Shown: positions 16,569 through 26,149, numbered from the stretch's first letter. The stretch is 64,000 nucleotides of DNA from Parafrigoribacterium_A soli (GCF_040227235.1 NZ_JBELNZ010000003.1:434001-498000); one strand, 5' to 3'. Translations and numbers: made by a program. Notes: generated by a model not told the origin, from the sequence alone.

Positions 16569-17894
16569 CTAGCCCAGGTTGGGTGGCGGGCTGCTGTAGC
16601 GCCGTTCGGCTGGAACGATCTGCAGCGCCGACGTCTGTTCAAAGGTGTTGAGCAGGTCGAGTTCGCCGCTGATCACGGTGGTGAGGCGCCGGATGCCCTC
16701 CCGGATGAATTCCGGCGTCGGGTAGCAGAAGGCGAGCCGGATCTTGTTGCGTCCCCCACCATCCGAGTAGAAGGCGGTACCGGGGGTGTAGGCCACGAGC
16801 TCGGTGACCGCGCGCGGCAGCATCGCCTTCGAGTCGAGGTGATCGGGCAGCGTGAGCCAGATATAGAAGCCGCCGTTGGGCACGGTCCAGCTCAACTGCG
16901 GGAGGTATTCGGAGAGCGCCGCGAGCATGGCATCCCTGCGCTGGCGGTACAGTCCGCGGAAGGTATCGATCTGACCGCGCCAGTCGGCCGTGGCCAGGTA
17001 TTCGGAGATAATCAGCTGGCTGAACGAGCTGGGCGAGAGAACCGCGGCCTCGTTGGCGAGAATGAGCTTCTCTCGAATAGCGTGCGGGGCGAGAGCCCAG
17101 CCGGTGCGGAATCCCGGTGCCAGGGTCTTCGAGAAGGTGCCGAGGTACACGACGCCGTCCTCCTCCACGGAGCGCATGGCGTGTGGGGGCGGTCCGTCGA
17201 AATACAACAAGCCGTAGGGGTTGTCCTCGAGCACGAGGATGTTGTTGGCCCGCGCGATCTCGAGGATCTCCAGCCGGCGCTCCCACGTGAGCGTCACTCC
17301 GGCCGGATTGCTGAATGTCGGCACCGTGTAGAGGAACTTGATGCTCTTGCCCAGAGCCTTCAGCGACGCGATCCGCTCGCGCAGTGCCTCCGGGATGAGC
17401 CCATGCTCATCCATGGCGACCTGGCTGACCTCGGCCTGGAACGACTTGAACACCACGAGCGCGGTGACGTAACTGGGTGCCTCGGCCAGAACGACGTCGC
17501 CCGGGTCGATGAAGAGCTTGGTCATCAACTCGAGCGCGTGTTGCGAGCCGGTCGTGACAACCACGTCGTCGACACCGGCCCTGATGCCCTCCATGGCCAT
17601 GATCTGCAGGATGTGCTCGCGCAGCGCCGGAGACCCCTGCCCCGAGCCGTATTGCAGAGCCTGGGCGCGTTGGTCACGCATCACGCGGTCGATCGAACCA
17701 GTGAGCAGGTCCTCCGGGATGGCGGAGACGAACGGCATGCCGCCGGCGAGGGAGACCACCTCTGGGCGGGAGGCGACGGCGAAGAGGGCACGCACTTCCG
17801 AGGCACTGAGGCCGGCGGAGCGCTCAGCGTAGTGGTTGTACCAGGGATCGAGGTTGGTGCCGTGCGCTCCCTGCGCGGTGCCGTGGGATGTCAT
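16569..17894 (-). CDS. PLP-dependent class I/II aminotransferase
   Basis: Fold-type I aminotransferase of the 2-aminoadipate/LysN-like or valine-pyruvate group, 441 residues. The PLP lysine is in YLGTFSKTLAPGFRTGW. Further family motifs are SLAGGMPFVSAIPEDLL, YGSGQGSPALREHI, and NPAGVTLTWERR. Substrate cannot be named from sequence. It shares a transcript with the D-Ala ligase gene downstream; a role in D-amino-acid or branched-chain metabolism is possible but unproven. It starts at ATG 17894, beyond a terminator hairpin that ends the trx operon. Confidence 0.82.
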   Translation of the reverse strand: MTSHGTAQGAHGTNLDPWYNHYAERSAGLSASEVRALFAVASRPEVVSLAGGMPFVSAIPEDLLTGSIDRVMRDQRAQALQYGSGQGSPALREHILQIMAMEGIRAGVDDVVVTTGSQHALELMTKLFIDPGDVVLAEAPSYVTALVVFKSFQAEVSQVAMDEHGLIPEALRERIASLKALGKSIKFLYTVPTFSNPAGVTLTWERRLEILEIARANNILVLEDNPYGLLYFDGPPPHAMRSVEEDGVVYLGTFSKTLAPGFRTGWALAPHAIREKLILANEAAVLSPSSFSQLIISEYLATADWRGQIDTFRGLYRQRRDAMLAALSEYLPQLSWTVPNGGFYIWLTLPDHLDSKAMLPRAVTELVAYTPGTAFYSDGGGRNKIRLAFCYPTPEFIREGIRRLTTVISGELDLLNTFEQTSALQIVPAERRYSSPPPNLG

Positions 17895-17949
17895 TTCGTG
17901 TCCAGTGTGGCCGATGGTGGTGGAGGTTCAAGAATAGGGGGAATACGGG

Positions 17950-17984
17950 AAAAGCCCCTCCACCGTGACGGTGGAAGGGCTTTT
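17950..17984 (-). terminator. Intrinsic terminator of trxB-trxA
   Basis: Inverted repeat AAAAGCCCCTCCACC / GGTGGAAGGGCTTTT with a 5-base loop and one mismatch. The leftward transcript ends in a run of U, placing the terminator 25 nt beyond the trxA stop. The A-rich left side would also stop rightward transcripts. Confidence 0.88.
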
Positions 17985-18008
17985 CGTGCCAGTGAAACGA
18001 TCGGCTGT

Positions 18009-18335
18009 CTACGCCAGGAACTCGGCCAGGTCCGACTCGAGGGCCGGCTTCGGCTTTGCGCCGAGAATGCTCTTAGCGACCTCGCCACCCTTGAAGACCT
18101 TCATCATCGGGATGGACGTGATCTGGTACTTGGCCGCGGTCTGCGGGTTGTCATCGACGTTGAGCTTGACCACGGTGATCTTGTCGGCGTTCTCGCTGCC
18201 GATCTGGTCGAGGATCGGTCCGACGGCGCGACACGGGCCACACCATTCGGCCCAGAAGTCGACGAGGATCGTCTTGTCTGAGTTGAGCACCTCGGACTCG
18301 AAGGTGGCGTCGGTTACATCAAGGGCGTTCGACAT
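18009..18335 (-). CDS. trxA: Thioredoxin
   Basis: Small dithiol protein that reduces cytoplasmic disulfides; it is itself reduced by TrxB. The 108-residue protein from ATG 18335 has the active site WCGPC (C32, C35) and the conserved cis-proline segment TSIPMMKVFKGG. An in-frame extension to 18467 would overlap trxB and lacks thioredoxin character, so it is rejected. It starts 46 nt after the trxB stop, forming a trxB-trxA operon ended by the hairpin at 17950-17984. Confidence 0.97.
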   Translation of the reverse strand: MSNALDVTDATFESEVLNSDKTILVDFWAEWCGPCRAVGPILDQIGSENADKITVVKLNVDDNPQTAAKYQITSIPMMKVFKGGEVAKSILGAKPKPALESDLAEFLA

Positions 18336-18381
18336 GTCTTTCTCTCTTTCGATTGTTGAATCGGCGACGGCGGCGTGACCG

Positions 18382-19359
18382 CTAGGCCGAGACGGTTTCC
18401 GGCTCTGCGACGACGGCCGCTCGAGCAAGCAGTTCTTTGGGAAGCGATTCGAGGTAGTGCTCGGCATCGAGTGCCGCCACAGTTCCGGATGCCGCCGCGG
18501 TGACCGCCTGGCGATAGCTCGGGTCGATCACGTCGCCGGCCGCGAATACGCCGGGCAGGTTGGTGCGCGAGCTGCGACCGTCGACCGCGATGGTGCCATG
18601 CGTAGTGATGTCGAGCTGACCGTGCACGAGGTGGGTGCGCGGGTCTGCGCCGATCGCGATGAACAGTCCGCTCAGGTCGAGGGTGGTCTCGGTGCCGTCG
18701 ACGGCATCGCGCAGGCCGATGCCCGTCACGAGTTCGTCGCCGTAGATGTGCTCGACGGTCTTGTTGAGCAGGAACTCGATCTTCGGGTTCTGTTGGGCGC
18801 GCTCGAGCATGGTCTTCGAGGCTCGCAGCGCTGCGCTGCGGTGCACGATGTAGACCTTGTCGGCAAACTTCGTCAGGAAGTTGGCCTCCTCCATCGCGGA
18901 GTCGCCACCGCCGACCACGGCAATGACCTTTTCCCGGAAGAAGAAACCGTCACAGGTGGCACACCAGGAGACTCCGTGGCCGCTCAGGCGGTCCTCGTCC
19001 TCCAGGCCGAGCCTGCGGTACGCGGAGCCGGTGGCGAAGATCACCGACAGCGCCTCGTGCGTCTCGCCATTGCCGAGTGTGACCTTCTTGATCTGGCCGG
19101 TCAGGTCGAGGGAGGTGACGTCATCCAGAACGACCTCGGTGCCGAAACGCTCGGCCTGCTGCTGCAGCTTGAGCATGAGGTCAGGGCCCTGGATTCCCTC
19201 GGGGAAGCCCGGGTAGTTTTCGACCTCGGTGGTGGTCATCAGGTCGCCGCCGGCCTCAACCGAGCTCGCAATGAGCAGGGGCTGGAGCTTGGCCCGCGCC
19301 GCGTAGATTGCGGCGGTGTAGCCTGCGGGGCCCGAACCGATGATGATCGTCTGGCGCAA
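18382..19359 (-). CDS. trxB: Thioredoxin reductase (NADPH)
   Basis: FAD enzyme transferring electrons from NADPH to thioredoxin. The N-terminal FAD motif is IIIGSGPAGYTAAIY. The redox centre is CATC (C133, C136), and the NADPH-binding VVGGGDSAMEEA follows. The FAD-contacting GVFAAGDVIDPSYRQ is near the end. The 325-residue protein starts at TTG 19359; no ATG lies close by that fits the fold. It heads the operon with trxA. Confidence 0.97.
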   Translation of the reverse strand: MRQTIIIGSGPAGYTAAIYAARAKLQPLLIASSVEAGGDLMTTTEVENYPGFPEGIQGPDLMLKLQQQAERFGTEVVLDDVTSLDLTGQIKKVTLGNGETHEALSVIFATGSAYRRLGLEDEDRLSGHGVSWCATCDGFFFREKVIAVVGGGDSAMEEANFLTKFADKVYIVHRSAALRASKTMLERAQQNPKIEFLLNKTVEHIYGDELVTGIGLRDAVDGTETTLDLSGLFIAIGADPRTHLVHGQLDITTHGTIAVDGRSSRTNLPGVFAAGDVIDPSYRQAVTAAASGTVAALDAEHYLESLPKELLARAAVVAEPETVSA

Positions 19360-19476
19360 CGGAAAACCTTCCTCAGATGGCAGCCAGGGTGGCTACCGCG
19401 GTGCTCGCTGACCGATACAACACATCCTATTCGCACGATATTCCGTGCCACGCAGGGGTGAAGCGGTGCGGCGAGA

Positions 19477-21141
19477 CTACCGTGTGCGGCTGAAGCGAGC
19501 CCGCACAGTATTCGCCACGGAGGCCAGTTCCGGATTGCGCAGGAGCAGAAGTAGACCGAAATACACGGTGCCCATCACGGCACTGATGACGATGATCGTC
19601 AGTATTGCCGAGAGTCGATCCGCCTGGGCGAAGCCGTCCGGCGAGAGGCCGCCGAGTAGAACGAGCACGACAAGACCGATCACACCTGCGACGAGCGCGA
19701 ACACGAGGTATTGAACGTGGCGCTGCAGCACCAGTCGGCCATCCATCCCGCCGATTCGCCGACGAACGAGCACGATTGCGACCACGGTCTGCGCGCTCCC
19801 CGCGATCGAGGTGACGGCAGCGATCCCCACAGCGATCCACTCGGTGGGCAGCATCGAGCAGAGCAGCGCACCCACGATGAAGAGCCCGGACTGCACGCAC
19901 TGCATGAGGAACGGCGTGCGGGTGTCACCGAGCGCGTAGAACACGCGCTGGATGACGAAGAGCATGCTGAACAGGATGAGCCCAGGCACGAAGGCCAGCA
20001 GCACGTTGCCCATGGCCGCGACGTTGGCGAATTCCTGCTCGAACACGCGAGCAAACGGATAGGCGACGACGGCGAGCACGACGGCAGCGAAGACCATTCC
20101 GAGTCCGATCGCCCGAAGCGACGCGGAGAGGTCCTTGCGCAGGGAATCGAGGTCTCCGCGATTGGCGTGGCCGCTCATCCGGGTGAAGTACGCGGTAGCG
20201 ATCGAGACGGCTATGACACCGTGCGGCAGCATGAACAGTAGCCAGGTGTTCGCGAGTGCCGAGTTCGATGCACCGTGCCCGGTGGCGATCGACGCCACCT
20301 TGCTCTGGAAGACGCCGGCGATCTGCGTGACCAGAACCATGGCGAAGAGCCATCCGGCGGCCTTGCCCGTGGCGGACAGGCCCACTCCGCGCCAGTGGAA
20401 GTCCGGGCGATAGCGCAGACCTGCGCGCCTCCAGAAGAAGAACAGCACCAGTGCCTGGGCCGCGACGCCGAGCGTGGCCGTGCCGGCAAGGAGCGCGATG
20501 CGCCCGGCGTCCCAGTGCACGAGGGCGTGGTTGTTCGATGCGTCGCCGAACAGCACCATGAACACGACGAGTCCCGCGATCGCGACCACGTTGTTGAGTA
20601 CGGGCGCCCAGGTGAATGGTCCAAAGATGTTGCGCGCGTTGAGCACTTCGCTCAGCAGGCTGTAGAGCGCGTAGAAGAAGATCTGCGGCAGACACCAGTA
20701 GGCGAAGGTCGTGGCCAGCGCGAGTGCGTCCGGGCTGAAGCCGCGACCCGACGTCGCCGAGGATGCCTGCGCATAGAGGGTGACGAGCGCGGGCGCCAGC
20801 AGCGTGGCCAGGAGGGTGACGAGCGCGAAGATCACCATCCCGAGGGTGACGACGCGGTTGATGAAGCGCTCCCCACCGTCGTCGTGCAGACCGGCACGCA
20901 CGATCTGGGGCACGAGGACGGCGCTCAACACACCGCCCGCGACGAGCGCGTAGATGTTGTTGGGCAACTGGTTGGCGATGGCGAAGCTGTCGGCGCTGAC
21001 ACTCGCGACCTGGCCGATTGCGGCCGCCAGCACCACGACCTTGACGAAGCCCAGGATGCGGGAGACCACGGTGCCCGAGGCCAAGATGGCGCTCGCCCTG
21101 CCGAGTCCCGGTGCCGCGGGTGCGGCCTGCGGCTCAGTCAC
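19477..21141 (-). CDS. murJ: Lipid II flippase MurJ
   Basis: MviN/MurJ family exporter of lipid II across the cytoplasmic membrane. The 554-residue protein starting at GTG 21141 has about 14 hydrophobic segments. The N-terminal ASGTVVSRILGFVKVVVLA and SADSFAIANQLPNNIYALV motifs are typical. The GTG lies inside the last codons of the upstream DUF6049 gene (8-nt overlap), implying coupled translation. An upstream ATG at 21186 would add 15 residues, entirely inside the other gene. It lacks the long cytoplasmic C-terminal extension seen in mycobacteria. Confidence 0.93.
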   Translation of the reverse strand: MTEPQAAPAAPGLGRASAILASGTVVSRILGFVKVVVLAAAIGQVASVSADSFAIANQLPNNIYALVAGGVLSAVLVPQIVRAGLHDDGGERFINRVVTLGMVIFALVTLLATLLAPALVTLYAQASSATSGRGFSPDALALATTFAYWCLPQIFFYALYSLLSEVLNARNIFGPFTWAPVLNNVVAIAGLVVFMVLFGDASNNHALVHWDAGRIALLAGTATLGVAAQALVLFFFWRRAGLRYRPDFHWRGVGLSATGKAAGWLFAMVLVTQIAGVFQSKVASIATGHGASNSALANTWLLFMLPHGVIAVSIATAYFTRMSGHANRGDLDSLRKDLSASLRAIGLGMVFAAVVLAVVAYPFARVFEQEFANVAAMGNVLLAFVPGLILFSMLFVIQRVFYALGDTRTPFLMQCVQSGLFIVGALLCSMLPTEWIAVGIAAVTSIAGSAQTVVAIVLVRRRIGGMDGRLVLQRHVQYLVFALVAGVIGLVVLVLLGGLSPDGFAQADRLSAILTIIVISAVMGTVYFGLLLLLRNPELASVANTVRARFSRTR

Positions 21142-23287
21142 GGCCGGTCTCTGTCTCTGCTTCTGTCTCGATCTCCGCGTCGCCATCCGTCTCGTCGTCG
21201 GTTCCCGCGCGCTTCGCCCTGCGGCGCTTGGCGATGTTGCGCCAGATGCCGAATCCGAAGACGCCGAGCAGCAGCGCACCGATGCCGACCGTGATCGCCG
21301 TCTCCCACTGCGCCTGCACATTGACGTCGACGAAGGACGGCGAGGAGATGGGCGTGCCCGAGGTGCTGCTGAGCGAGACTCGCAACTGCACATCGCCATT
21401 CGCCACTGACTGCACGGCGATGCGGGCGCCGGCCTGCGAGTTGGCCTCGACCGTCAGCGGAACACGGTTCTCGACCACGTGCAGGATCCCGCTCGGTGAA
21501 CGCACGGTGATGACCACCTCGACCGGAAATGCGAGGTCATTGCGCACGGTGACCGGAAGGCTGATCTTGTCTGAGGGCTGGATGATGGAGCTGCTCTCGA
21601 CGATCTTCACGGAGTTCGTGATCTCGGCGGAGCGCGTCGCATAGGTGTCGTACGCGTTCTTCCAGCCGGCCGTGTTTCCCACCCACGCGCTCGACAGCGT
21701 CGCGAGAAGGTCGAGCCTGTGCTGGCCACTCAGGAGCGTCGGTTCCTTGAGCACGGCGGAGAAGACGTCCACGGCCTGCTCGGCCACGAAGAGCGCATCC
21801 GCCTGCGCGACGCGCTCCGGCTTTTCCGGGGCGGCCACGATGGTCGCGGCTGAGGGCGGCACCGCGAGAGCATCAGACAGGGTGGAACCTGCCACCCAGG
21901 GAAGCGCGCTGAGTGCCGCGATCGTGTCGGTGAGGCGGTAGGCGTTGGTGGGATAGTTGCGGCCGAGGGTCGCCAGCAGCGTGTTCGCCGTGGTCGCATT
22001 CTGCCGTGAGATCACGGCCAACGAGGCCGACAATTCGGCCATCGCCCCCTGCCAGGCGATCGTGTTCGACGCCAACACGGCCTTACGGAACAGAGTTGAG
22101 ATCGTGGCGTCTGCGACGAGCGCCGGATGGCCGTCCACGGTCCTTGCCGCGTTCAGTGTCTGATCATCCGGTGATGGCGACACGTTGCCTGAGGCGAGGA
22201 TCGTTGTCTTCAGGCCGTTCTGTTCGAAGACGCCGAGATCCTTCTGCACCACGCTGTCATCGAGCGGCCAAGCGATGCTCGGCACGGTGTACTTCCAGTC
22301 GAGGATTGTCTTCGAGGTCGGCAGCACAGGTTCGGTGGGCGGCGTCGTGGCCCCGGGGTTCGGTGTGCTCGGGCTGCTCGGCGTGCTCGTCGGTGTGGGC
22401 GGCGCGCCGGGGAATCGCTTGGGGTCGATCGCGAAGTCGGTGGGTGTGAGGATCGTGGCCCTGTTGCTCTGGCTCATGACGGCGAGGTCTGCATCCGCAT
22501 AGCTCAGCGCGAAGGTGTCGTTGGTCACGTTCTTCAACCTGAGCAGCCAGTCCCTGGCCGATGCGGGCGCCGACGTTCCAAGGATGCGGATCGAGGCGAT
22601 GACCATCGGGTCGATAGCGAGAGCCACGCGACGGTCGACGGCCTGGTCGAGCTCGCGCGTGAGCACGCCGTCAGGCCCGGTGAAGGTCGCCAGATCGTCC
22701 GAGGAGATCAGGCCCGAGGTGCTGGGCGGAGCGGCAATCGGCACGATCAGCGAGAGTCGGGTCGGTACGACCGCGGCTCCCGGGAACCAGACGATGCTGC
22801 TGTTGTCGGCGGCGATCTCTGACGAGCCCGCCGCCACGCGCACGCCGATTGCCCGGCTTCCCCAGGCCGCGGGGTCGGGATCGAGACCGAGCGACGCCGC
22901 GGGAACGGTGACGAACACGGTGCGCGCCTCACCCGCCGGCACAGCGGGGCTCGGCGCCTGGAAGACCTGCGTTGTCGCGTGCGAGTCGTCGGCATCCGGG
23001 GACGTGCTGAGCCAGCCGCTCAACTGGGCGCGGCTCGCGGCGGGGGAACGGTCGAGATACACGGATGCGGTGCCGGCCGGCAGGTCGGCAGACGTGCCGT
23101 TGCTGAGCGTTCCGCTGAGCACCAGGTCTTCGCCCGGATGGAGAACGCCGGAGTTGGCGGGAGCGATCGTGAGGGTCACGCCGGCGCTCGCCGCCTTGGC
23201 GCTTCTGGCCTGTGCGGAGTCGCCGAACCCCAGGGCCCCGAGACCTAAGGCCAGGGCAAGGAGGATGGTCACAAGTCTCATGGGCAT
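21134..23287 (-). CDS. DUF6049-family secreted, membrane-anchored protein
   Basis: About 717 residues. An N-terminal signal segment (MRLVTILLALALGLGALGFG) is followed by a large extracellular part, and a C-terminal transmembrane helix near residues 661-682 precedes a short acidic cytoplasmic tail. It contains a Pro/Thr/Ser-rich linker in the middle. This is the large extracytoplasmic protein found next to murJ in many actinobacteria; its function is unknown. It overlaps murJ by 8 nt and is divergent from pcnA. The start is ATG 23287 or 23281; longer extensions run into the pcnA promoter. Confidence 0.8.
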   Translation of the reverse strand: MPMRLVTILLALALGLGALGFGDSAQARSAKAASAGVTLTIAPANSGVLHPGEDLVLSGTLSNGTSADLPAGTASVYLDRSPAASRAQLSGWLSTSPDADDSHATTQVFQAPSPAVPAGEARTVFVTVPAASLGLDPDPAAWGSRAIGVRVAAGSSEIAADNSSIVWFPGAAVVPTRLSLIVPIAAPPSTSGLISSDDLATFTGPDGVLTRELDQAVDRRVALAIDPMVIASIRILGTSAPASARDWLLRLKNVTNDTFALSYADADLAVMSQSNRATILTPTDFAIDPKRFPGAPPTPTSTPSSPSTPNPGATTPPTEPVLPTSKTILDWKYTVPSIAWPLDDSVVQKDLGVFEQNGLKTTILASGNVSPSPDDQTLNAARTVDGHPALVADATISTLFRKAVLASNTIAWQGAMAELSASLAVISRQNATTANTLLATLGRNYPTNAYRLTDTIAALSALPWVAGSTLSDALAVPPSAATIVAAPEKPERVAQADALFVAEQAVDVFSAVLKEPTLLSGQHRLDLLATLSSAWVGNTAGWKNAYDTYATRSAEITNSVKIVESSSIIQPSDKISLPVTVRNDLAFPVEVVITVRSPSGILHVVENRVPLTVEANSQAGARIAVQSVANGDVQLRVSLSSTSGTPISSPSFVDVNVQAQWETAITVGIGALLLGVFGFGIWRNIAKRRRAKRAGTDDETDGDAEIETEAETETGRD

Positions 23288-23383
23288 AGGCCGACCCGTC
23301 GATTTCGCTCGGCCAGCATGATGTGATTCTAGGCCTTGGGCGCTGGGCGATTCCTCGGCGGAGCCGTCTATAGGGTTGAGCAT

Positions 23384-24811
23384 ATGGAAAACGTCGCTGC
23401 AGCGCTCGCCAGACTGGCCGAGTTGGCGAGCGCGCCACACATCGCGCGAGTCTCCTCCGCGTTCGCCGCTGCGGGCTTCGAGCTCGCGCTCGTCGGCGGC
23501 TCGGTTCGCGACGCATTTCTCGACCGTCCGCTCAATGATCTGGATTTCACCACCGACGCCCGCCCCGACGAGATCCTCGCCATCGTCGCGCCACTCGCTG
23601 ATGCTCACTGGGACATCGGTCGGGCCTTCGGCACGATCGGTGCCCGCGTCGACGGTCACACGGTCGAGATCACGACCTACCGCACCGACGCCTACGACGG
23701 GGAGTCGCGCAAGCCCGTCGTCGAGTTCGGCGACACGCTCGAGGGCGACCTGTTGCGCCGTGACTTCACGATCAACGCGATGGCGCTTCGGTTGCCGCAG
23801 CAGGTGCTGGTCGACCCGGCGGGCGGTGTCGAGGACCTCATTGCGGCTCGGATCAGGACGCCGGGTGCGGCCGAGCAGTCCTTCGGCGACGACCCGCTAC
23901 GGATGCTGCGGGCCGCCCGCTTCGCCTCGCAGCTGGGCTTTGCCGTGGCCGAACCGACCGAGCGCGCGATGCGGGAGATGGCGGAGCGCATCTCGATCAT
24001 CTCGGTCGAGCGCATCAGCGACGAGCTGGGCAAGCTGCTCAAGGCGGATGCGCCGCGCGCGGGCCTGCAGTTGCTGGTCGACACGGGCCTTGCCGCCCTT
24101 GTGCTCCCCGAGCTTCCCGCGCTGAAGCTCGAGATCGATGAGCACCACCACCATAAGGACGTCTACGAGCACAGCCTCATCGTGCTCGAGCAGGCCATCG
24201 ATCTCGAAAAGGAGCGGAACCCCGGGCAGCCGGCCGACCTCATCCTGCGCTGGGCGGCGCTGCTGCACGACATCGGTAAGCCCGCGACCAAGCGCACCGA
24301 ACCGGGCGGCGTCGTCACCTTCCACCACCACGACGTCGTCGGCGCGAAGCTCGCGGCGAAGCGACTGCGCCAGCTCAGGTACGACAACGAGACGGTCGCG
24401 TCGGTCTCCCGGTTGATCGAGCTGCACCTGCGGTTCTTCGGCTATACCGAGGGCGCCTGGACCGACTCTGCGGTGCGCCGCTACGTGCGCGACGCGGGCT
24501 CACTTCTGCCGCGCCTGCACATCCTCACGCGAGCCGACGTCACGACGCGCAACCGGCGCAAGGCCGACCGGCTCGCATTCGCCTACGACGACCTCGAGGA
24601 GCGCGTGGCAGCGCTGTCTGAGGAAGAGGAGTTGGCCGCCATCCGGCCCGACCTCGACGGCGAACAGATCATGGCGCTGCTGGGGCTGAAACCCGGCCGC
24701 GAGGTCGGTGAGGCCTACCGCTTCCTGCTCGAGCTGCGCCTCGAAGAGGGCCCGCTCGGAACGGAAGAGGCGACCGAGCGCCTGCGCGCCTGGTGGGGGC
24801 ATCGCGCCTGA
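23384..24811 (+). CDS. pcnA: CCA tRNA nucleotidyltransferase (HD-domain type)
   Basis: Adds or repairs the 3' CCA of tRNAs. The 475-residue protein from ATG 23384 has the class II nucleotidyltransferase motifs LVGGSVRDAFLDRPLNDLDFTT in two parts: GGSVRD and the metal-binding DxD. LLRRDFTINAMAL follows. A C-terminal HD domain carries HSLIVLEQ and LLHDIGKPATK. The start is chosen at MENVAAA because GGTTGAG precedes it and upstream residues look non-coding. It is divergent from the DUF6049 gene, the usual actinobacterial arrangement. Confidence 0.95.
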   Translation: MENVAAALARLAELASAPHIARVSSAFAAAGFELALVGGSVRDAFLDRPLNDLDFTTDARPDEILAIVAPLADAHWDIGRAFGTIGARVDGHTVEITTYRTDAYDGESRKPVVEFGDTLEGDLLRRDFTINAMALRLPQQVLVDPAGGVEDLIAARIRTPGAAEQSFGDDPLRMLRAARFASQLGFAVAEPTERAMREMAERISIISVERISDELGKLLKADAPRAGLQLLVDTGLAALVLPELPALKLEIDEHHHHKDVYEHSLIVLEQAIDLEKERNPGQPADLILRWAALLHDIGKPATKRTEPGGVVTFHHHDVVGAKLAAKRLRQLRYDNETVASVSRLIELHLRFFGYTEGAWTDSAVRRYVRDAGSLLPRLHILTRADVTTRNRRKADRLAFAYDDLEERVAALSEEEELAAIRPDLDGEQIMALLGLKPGREVGEAYRFLLELRLEEGPLGTEEATERLRAWWGHRA

Positions 24812-24856
24812 TCGTGGTCGCCTCCCGCGGAGGTGCATCCCTCTCCAGCTCAGACA

Positions 24857-24902
24857 TTGGTAGCTCTGACGGCCGAAAAGCGTGGCCGCCAGAGCTACCA
24901 AA
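24857..24902. terminator. Long hairpin between convergent pcnA and ino1
   Basis: TTGGTAGCTCTG-ACGGCC pairs with GGCCGC-CAGAGCTACCAA around a 9-base loop, a near-perfect stem of about 17 bp. It lies between two convergent genes, so it probably ends both transcripts. Its high symmetry and unusual sequence suggest a repeated intergenic element; no second copy was seen in this window. Confidence 0.6.
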
Positions 24903-24970
24903 ACTCGCGAGTCGATCGACACCCCTCAGCGGGCGGCGAGGTACCACGCGGATGCGGCGAGTGTGGGGGA

Positions 24971-26041
24971 TCAGCCGTGGTCGCGGATGTACTGCTCCAG
25001 CAGTTCGCGGGCGACGGGGTCTGGATACTGCTTCGGCGGTGACTTCATGAAGTAGGCGGATGCCGCCTCCACCGGGCCGCCGAGCCCGGCATCCAGTGCG
25101 ATCTTCGCCGCACGAATCGCGTCGATCACGACGCCGGCAGAGTTCGGCGAGTCCCACACCTCGAGCTTGTACTCGAGGCTCGTGGGTGAGTTGCCGAAGC
25201 CGTGGCCCTCAAGCCGCACGAAGGCGAGCTTGCGGTCGTCGAGCCACGGGATGTGGTCGCTCGGTCCGATGTGCACGTTGCGCGGGTCGAGGTGGCCGGC
25301 GATGTTGCTCGTCACGGACTGGGTCTTCGAGATCTTCTTCGACTCGAGGCGCGAGCGCTCGAGCATGTTCTTGAAGTCCATGTTGCCGCCGACGTTCAGC
25401 TGGTAGGTGCGGTCGAGCACGATGCCGCGTTCCTCGAACAGGCGGGCGAGCACGCGATGGGTGATCGTGGCGCCCAACTGGCTCTTGATGTCGTCGCCGA
25501 CGATCGGGATGCCCGCCTCGGTGAACTTCGCCGCCCACACCGGGTCGCTCGCGACGAAGACGGGAAGGGCGTTGACGAAGGCGACGCCCGCGTCGAGCGC
25601 GGCCTGCGCGTAGTGCTTCACAGCGGCCTCGGATCCGACGGGCAGGTAGACGACGAAGACCTCGGCCCCAGAATCCCGCAGGGCCTGGGCCACGTCGACG
25701 GCGGGGGCATCCGACTCGTCGATCGTGTCGCGGTAGTACTCGCCGAGACCATCGAGCGTCGGTCCGCGCTGCACCGTGACGCCCATGGGAGCGACCTCCG
25801 AGAACTTCAGCGTCTGGTTCTGGCTGGCCCAGATGGCGTCGGCAAGGTCGACGCCCACCTTGAGCGCGTCCACATCGAAAGCCGCAACAAACTCGATGTC
25901 AGAAATCGAATAGGGACCGAACCGGGTGTGCATGAGCCCAGGGATCGACTGGGATTCGTCGGCGTCACGGTAAAACGTGACGCCCTGGATAAGTGCGCTG
26001 GCGCAGTTTCCGACACCGGCGATGGCAACCCGAAGGCTCAT
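24971..26041 (-). CDS. ino1: Inositol-3-phosphate synthase
   Basis: Converts glucose 6-phosphate to 1L-myo-inositol 1-phosphate using NAD, feeding phosphatidylinositol and mycothiol synthesis in actinobacteria. The 356-residue protein is the short actinobacterial/archaeal type. It has the NAD-binding AIAGVGNCASALIQGV, FVNALPVFVASDP, GDDIKSQLGATITHR and the QLNVGGNMDFKNM region. ATG 26041 has AAGGAG 10 nt upstream. A 12-bp perfect palindrome lies 24 nt upstream, a probable operator. Confidence 0.95.
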   Translation of the reverse strand: MSLRVAIAGVGNCASALIQGVTFYRDADESQSIPGLMHTRFGPYSISDIEFVAAFDVDALKVGVDLADAIWASQNQTLKFSEVAPMGVTVQRGPTLDGLGEYYRDTIDESDAPAVDVAQALRDSGAEVFVVYLPVGSEAAVKHYAQAALDAGVAFVNALPVFVASDPVWAAKFTEAGIPIVGDDIKSQLGATITHRVLARLFEERGIVLDRTYQLNVGGNMDFKNMLERSRLESKKISKTQSVTSNIAGHLDPRNVHIGPSDHIPWLDDRKLAFVRLEGHGFGNSPTSLEYKLEVWDSPNSAGVVIDAIRAAKIALDAGLGGPVEAASAYFMKSPPKQYPDPVARELLEQYIRDHG

Positions 26042-26064
26042 GAAATGTGGCTCCTTGATAGATG

Positions 26065-26076
26065 CAGTGCGCACTG
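26065..26076. promoter_or_regulatory. Palindrome CAGTGCGCACTG upstream of ino1
   Basis: Perfect 12-bp dyad 24 nt upstream of the ino1 start codon, close to where transcription would begin. The size and position fit a repressor or activator operator for ino1. No cognate regulator gene is visible nearby. Confidence 0.45.
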
Positions 26077-26149
26077 ACTACACTAGGCAGGTTGTCTGCG
26101 CGCACTTTTCTACGGTGCGCGAAGCGGACAGCGATGCCACAACCCTCCT

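Noticed and set aside
16509..18281. 590-residue rightward open frame
   Set aside because: Antisense to the aminotransferase and trxA; a shadow.
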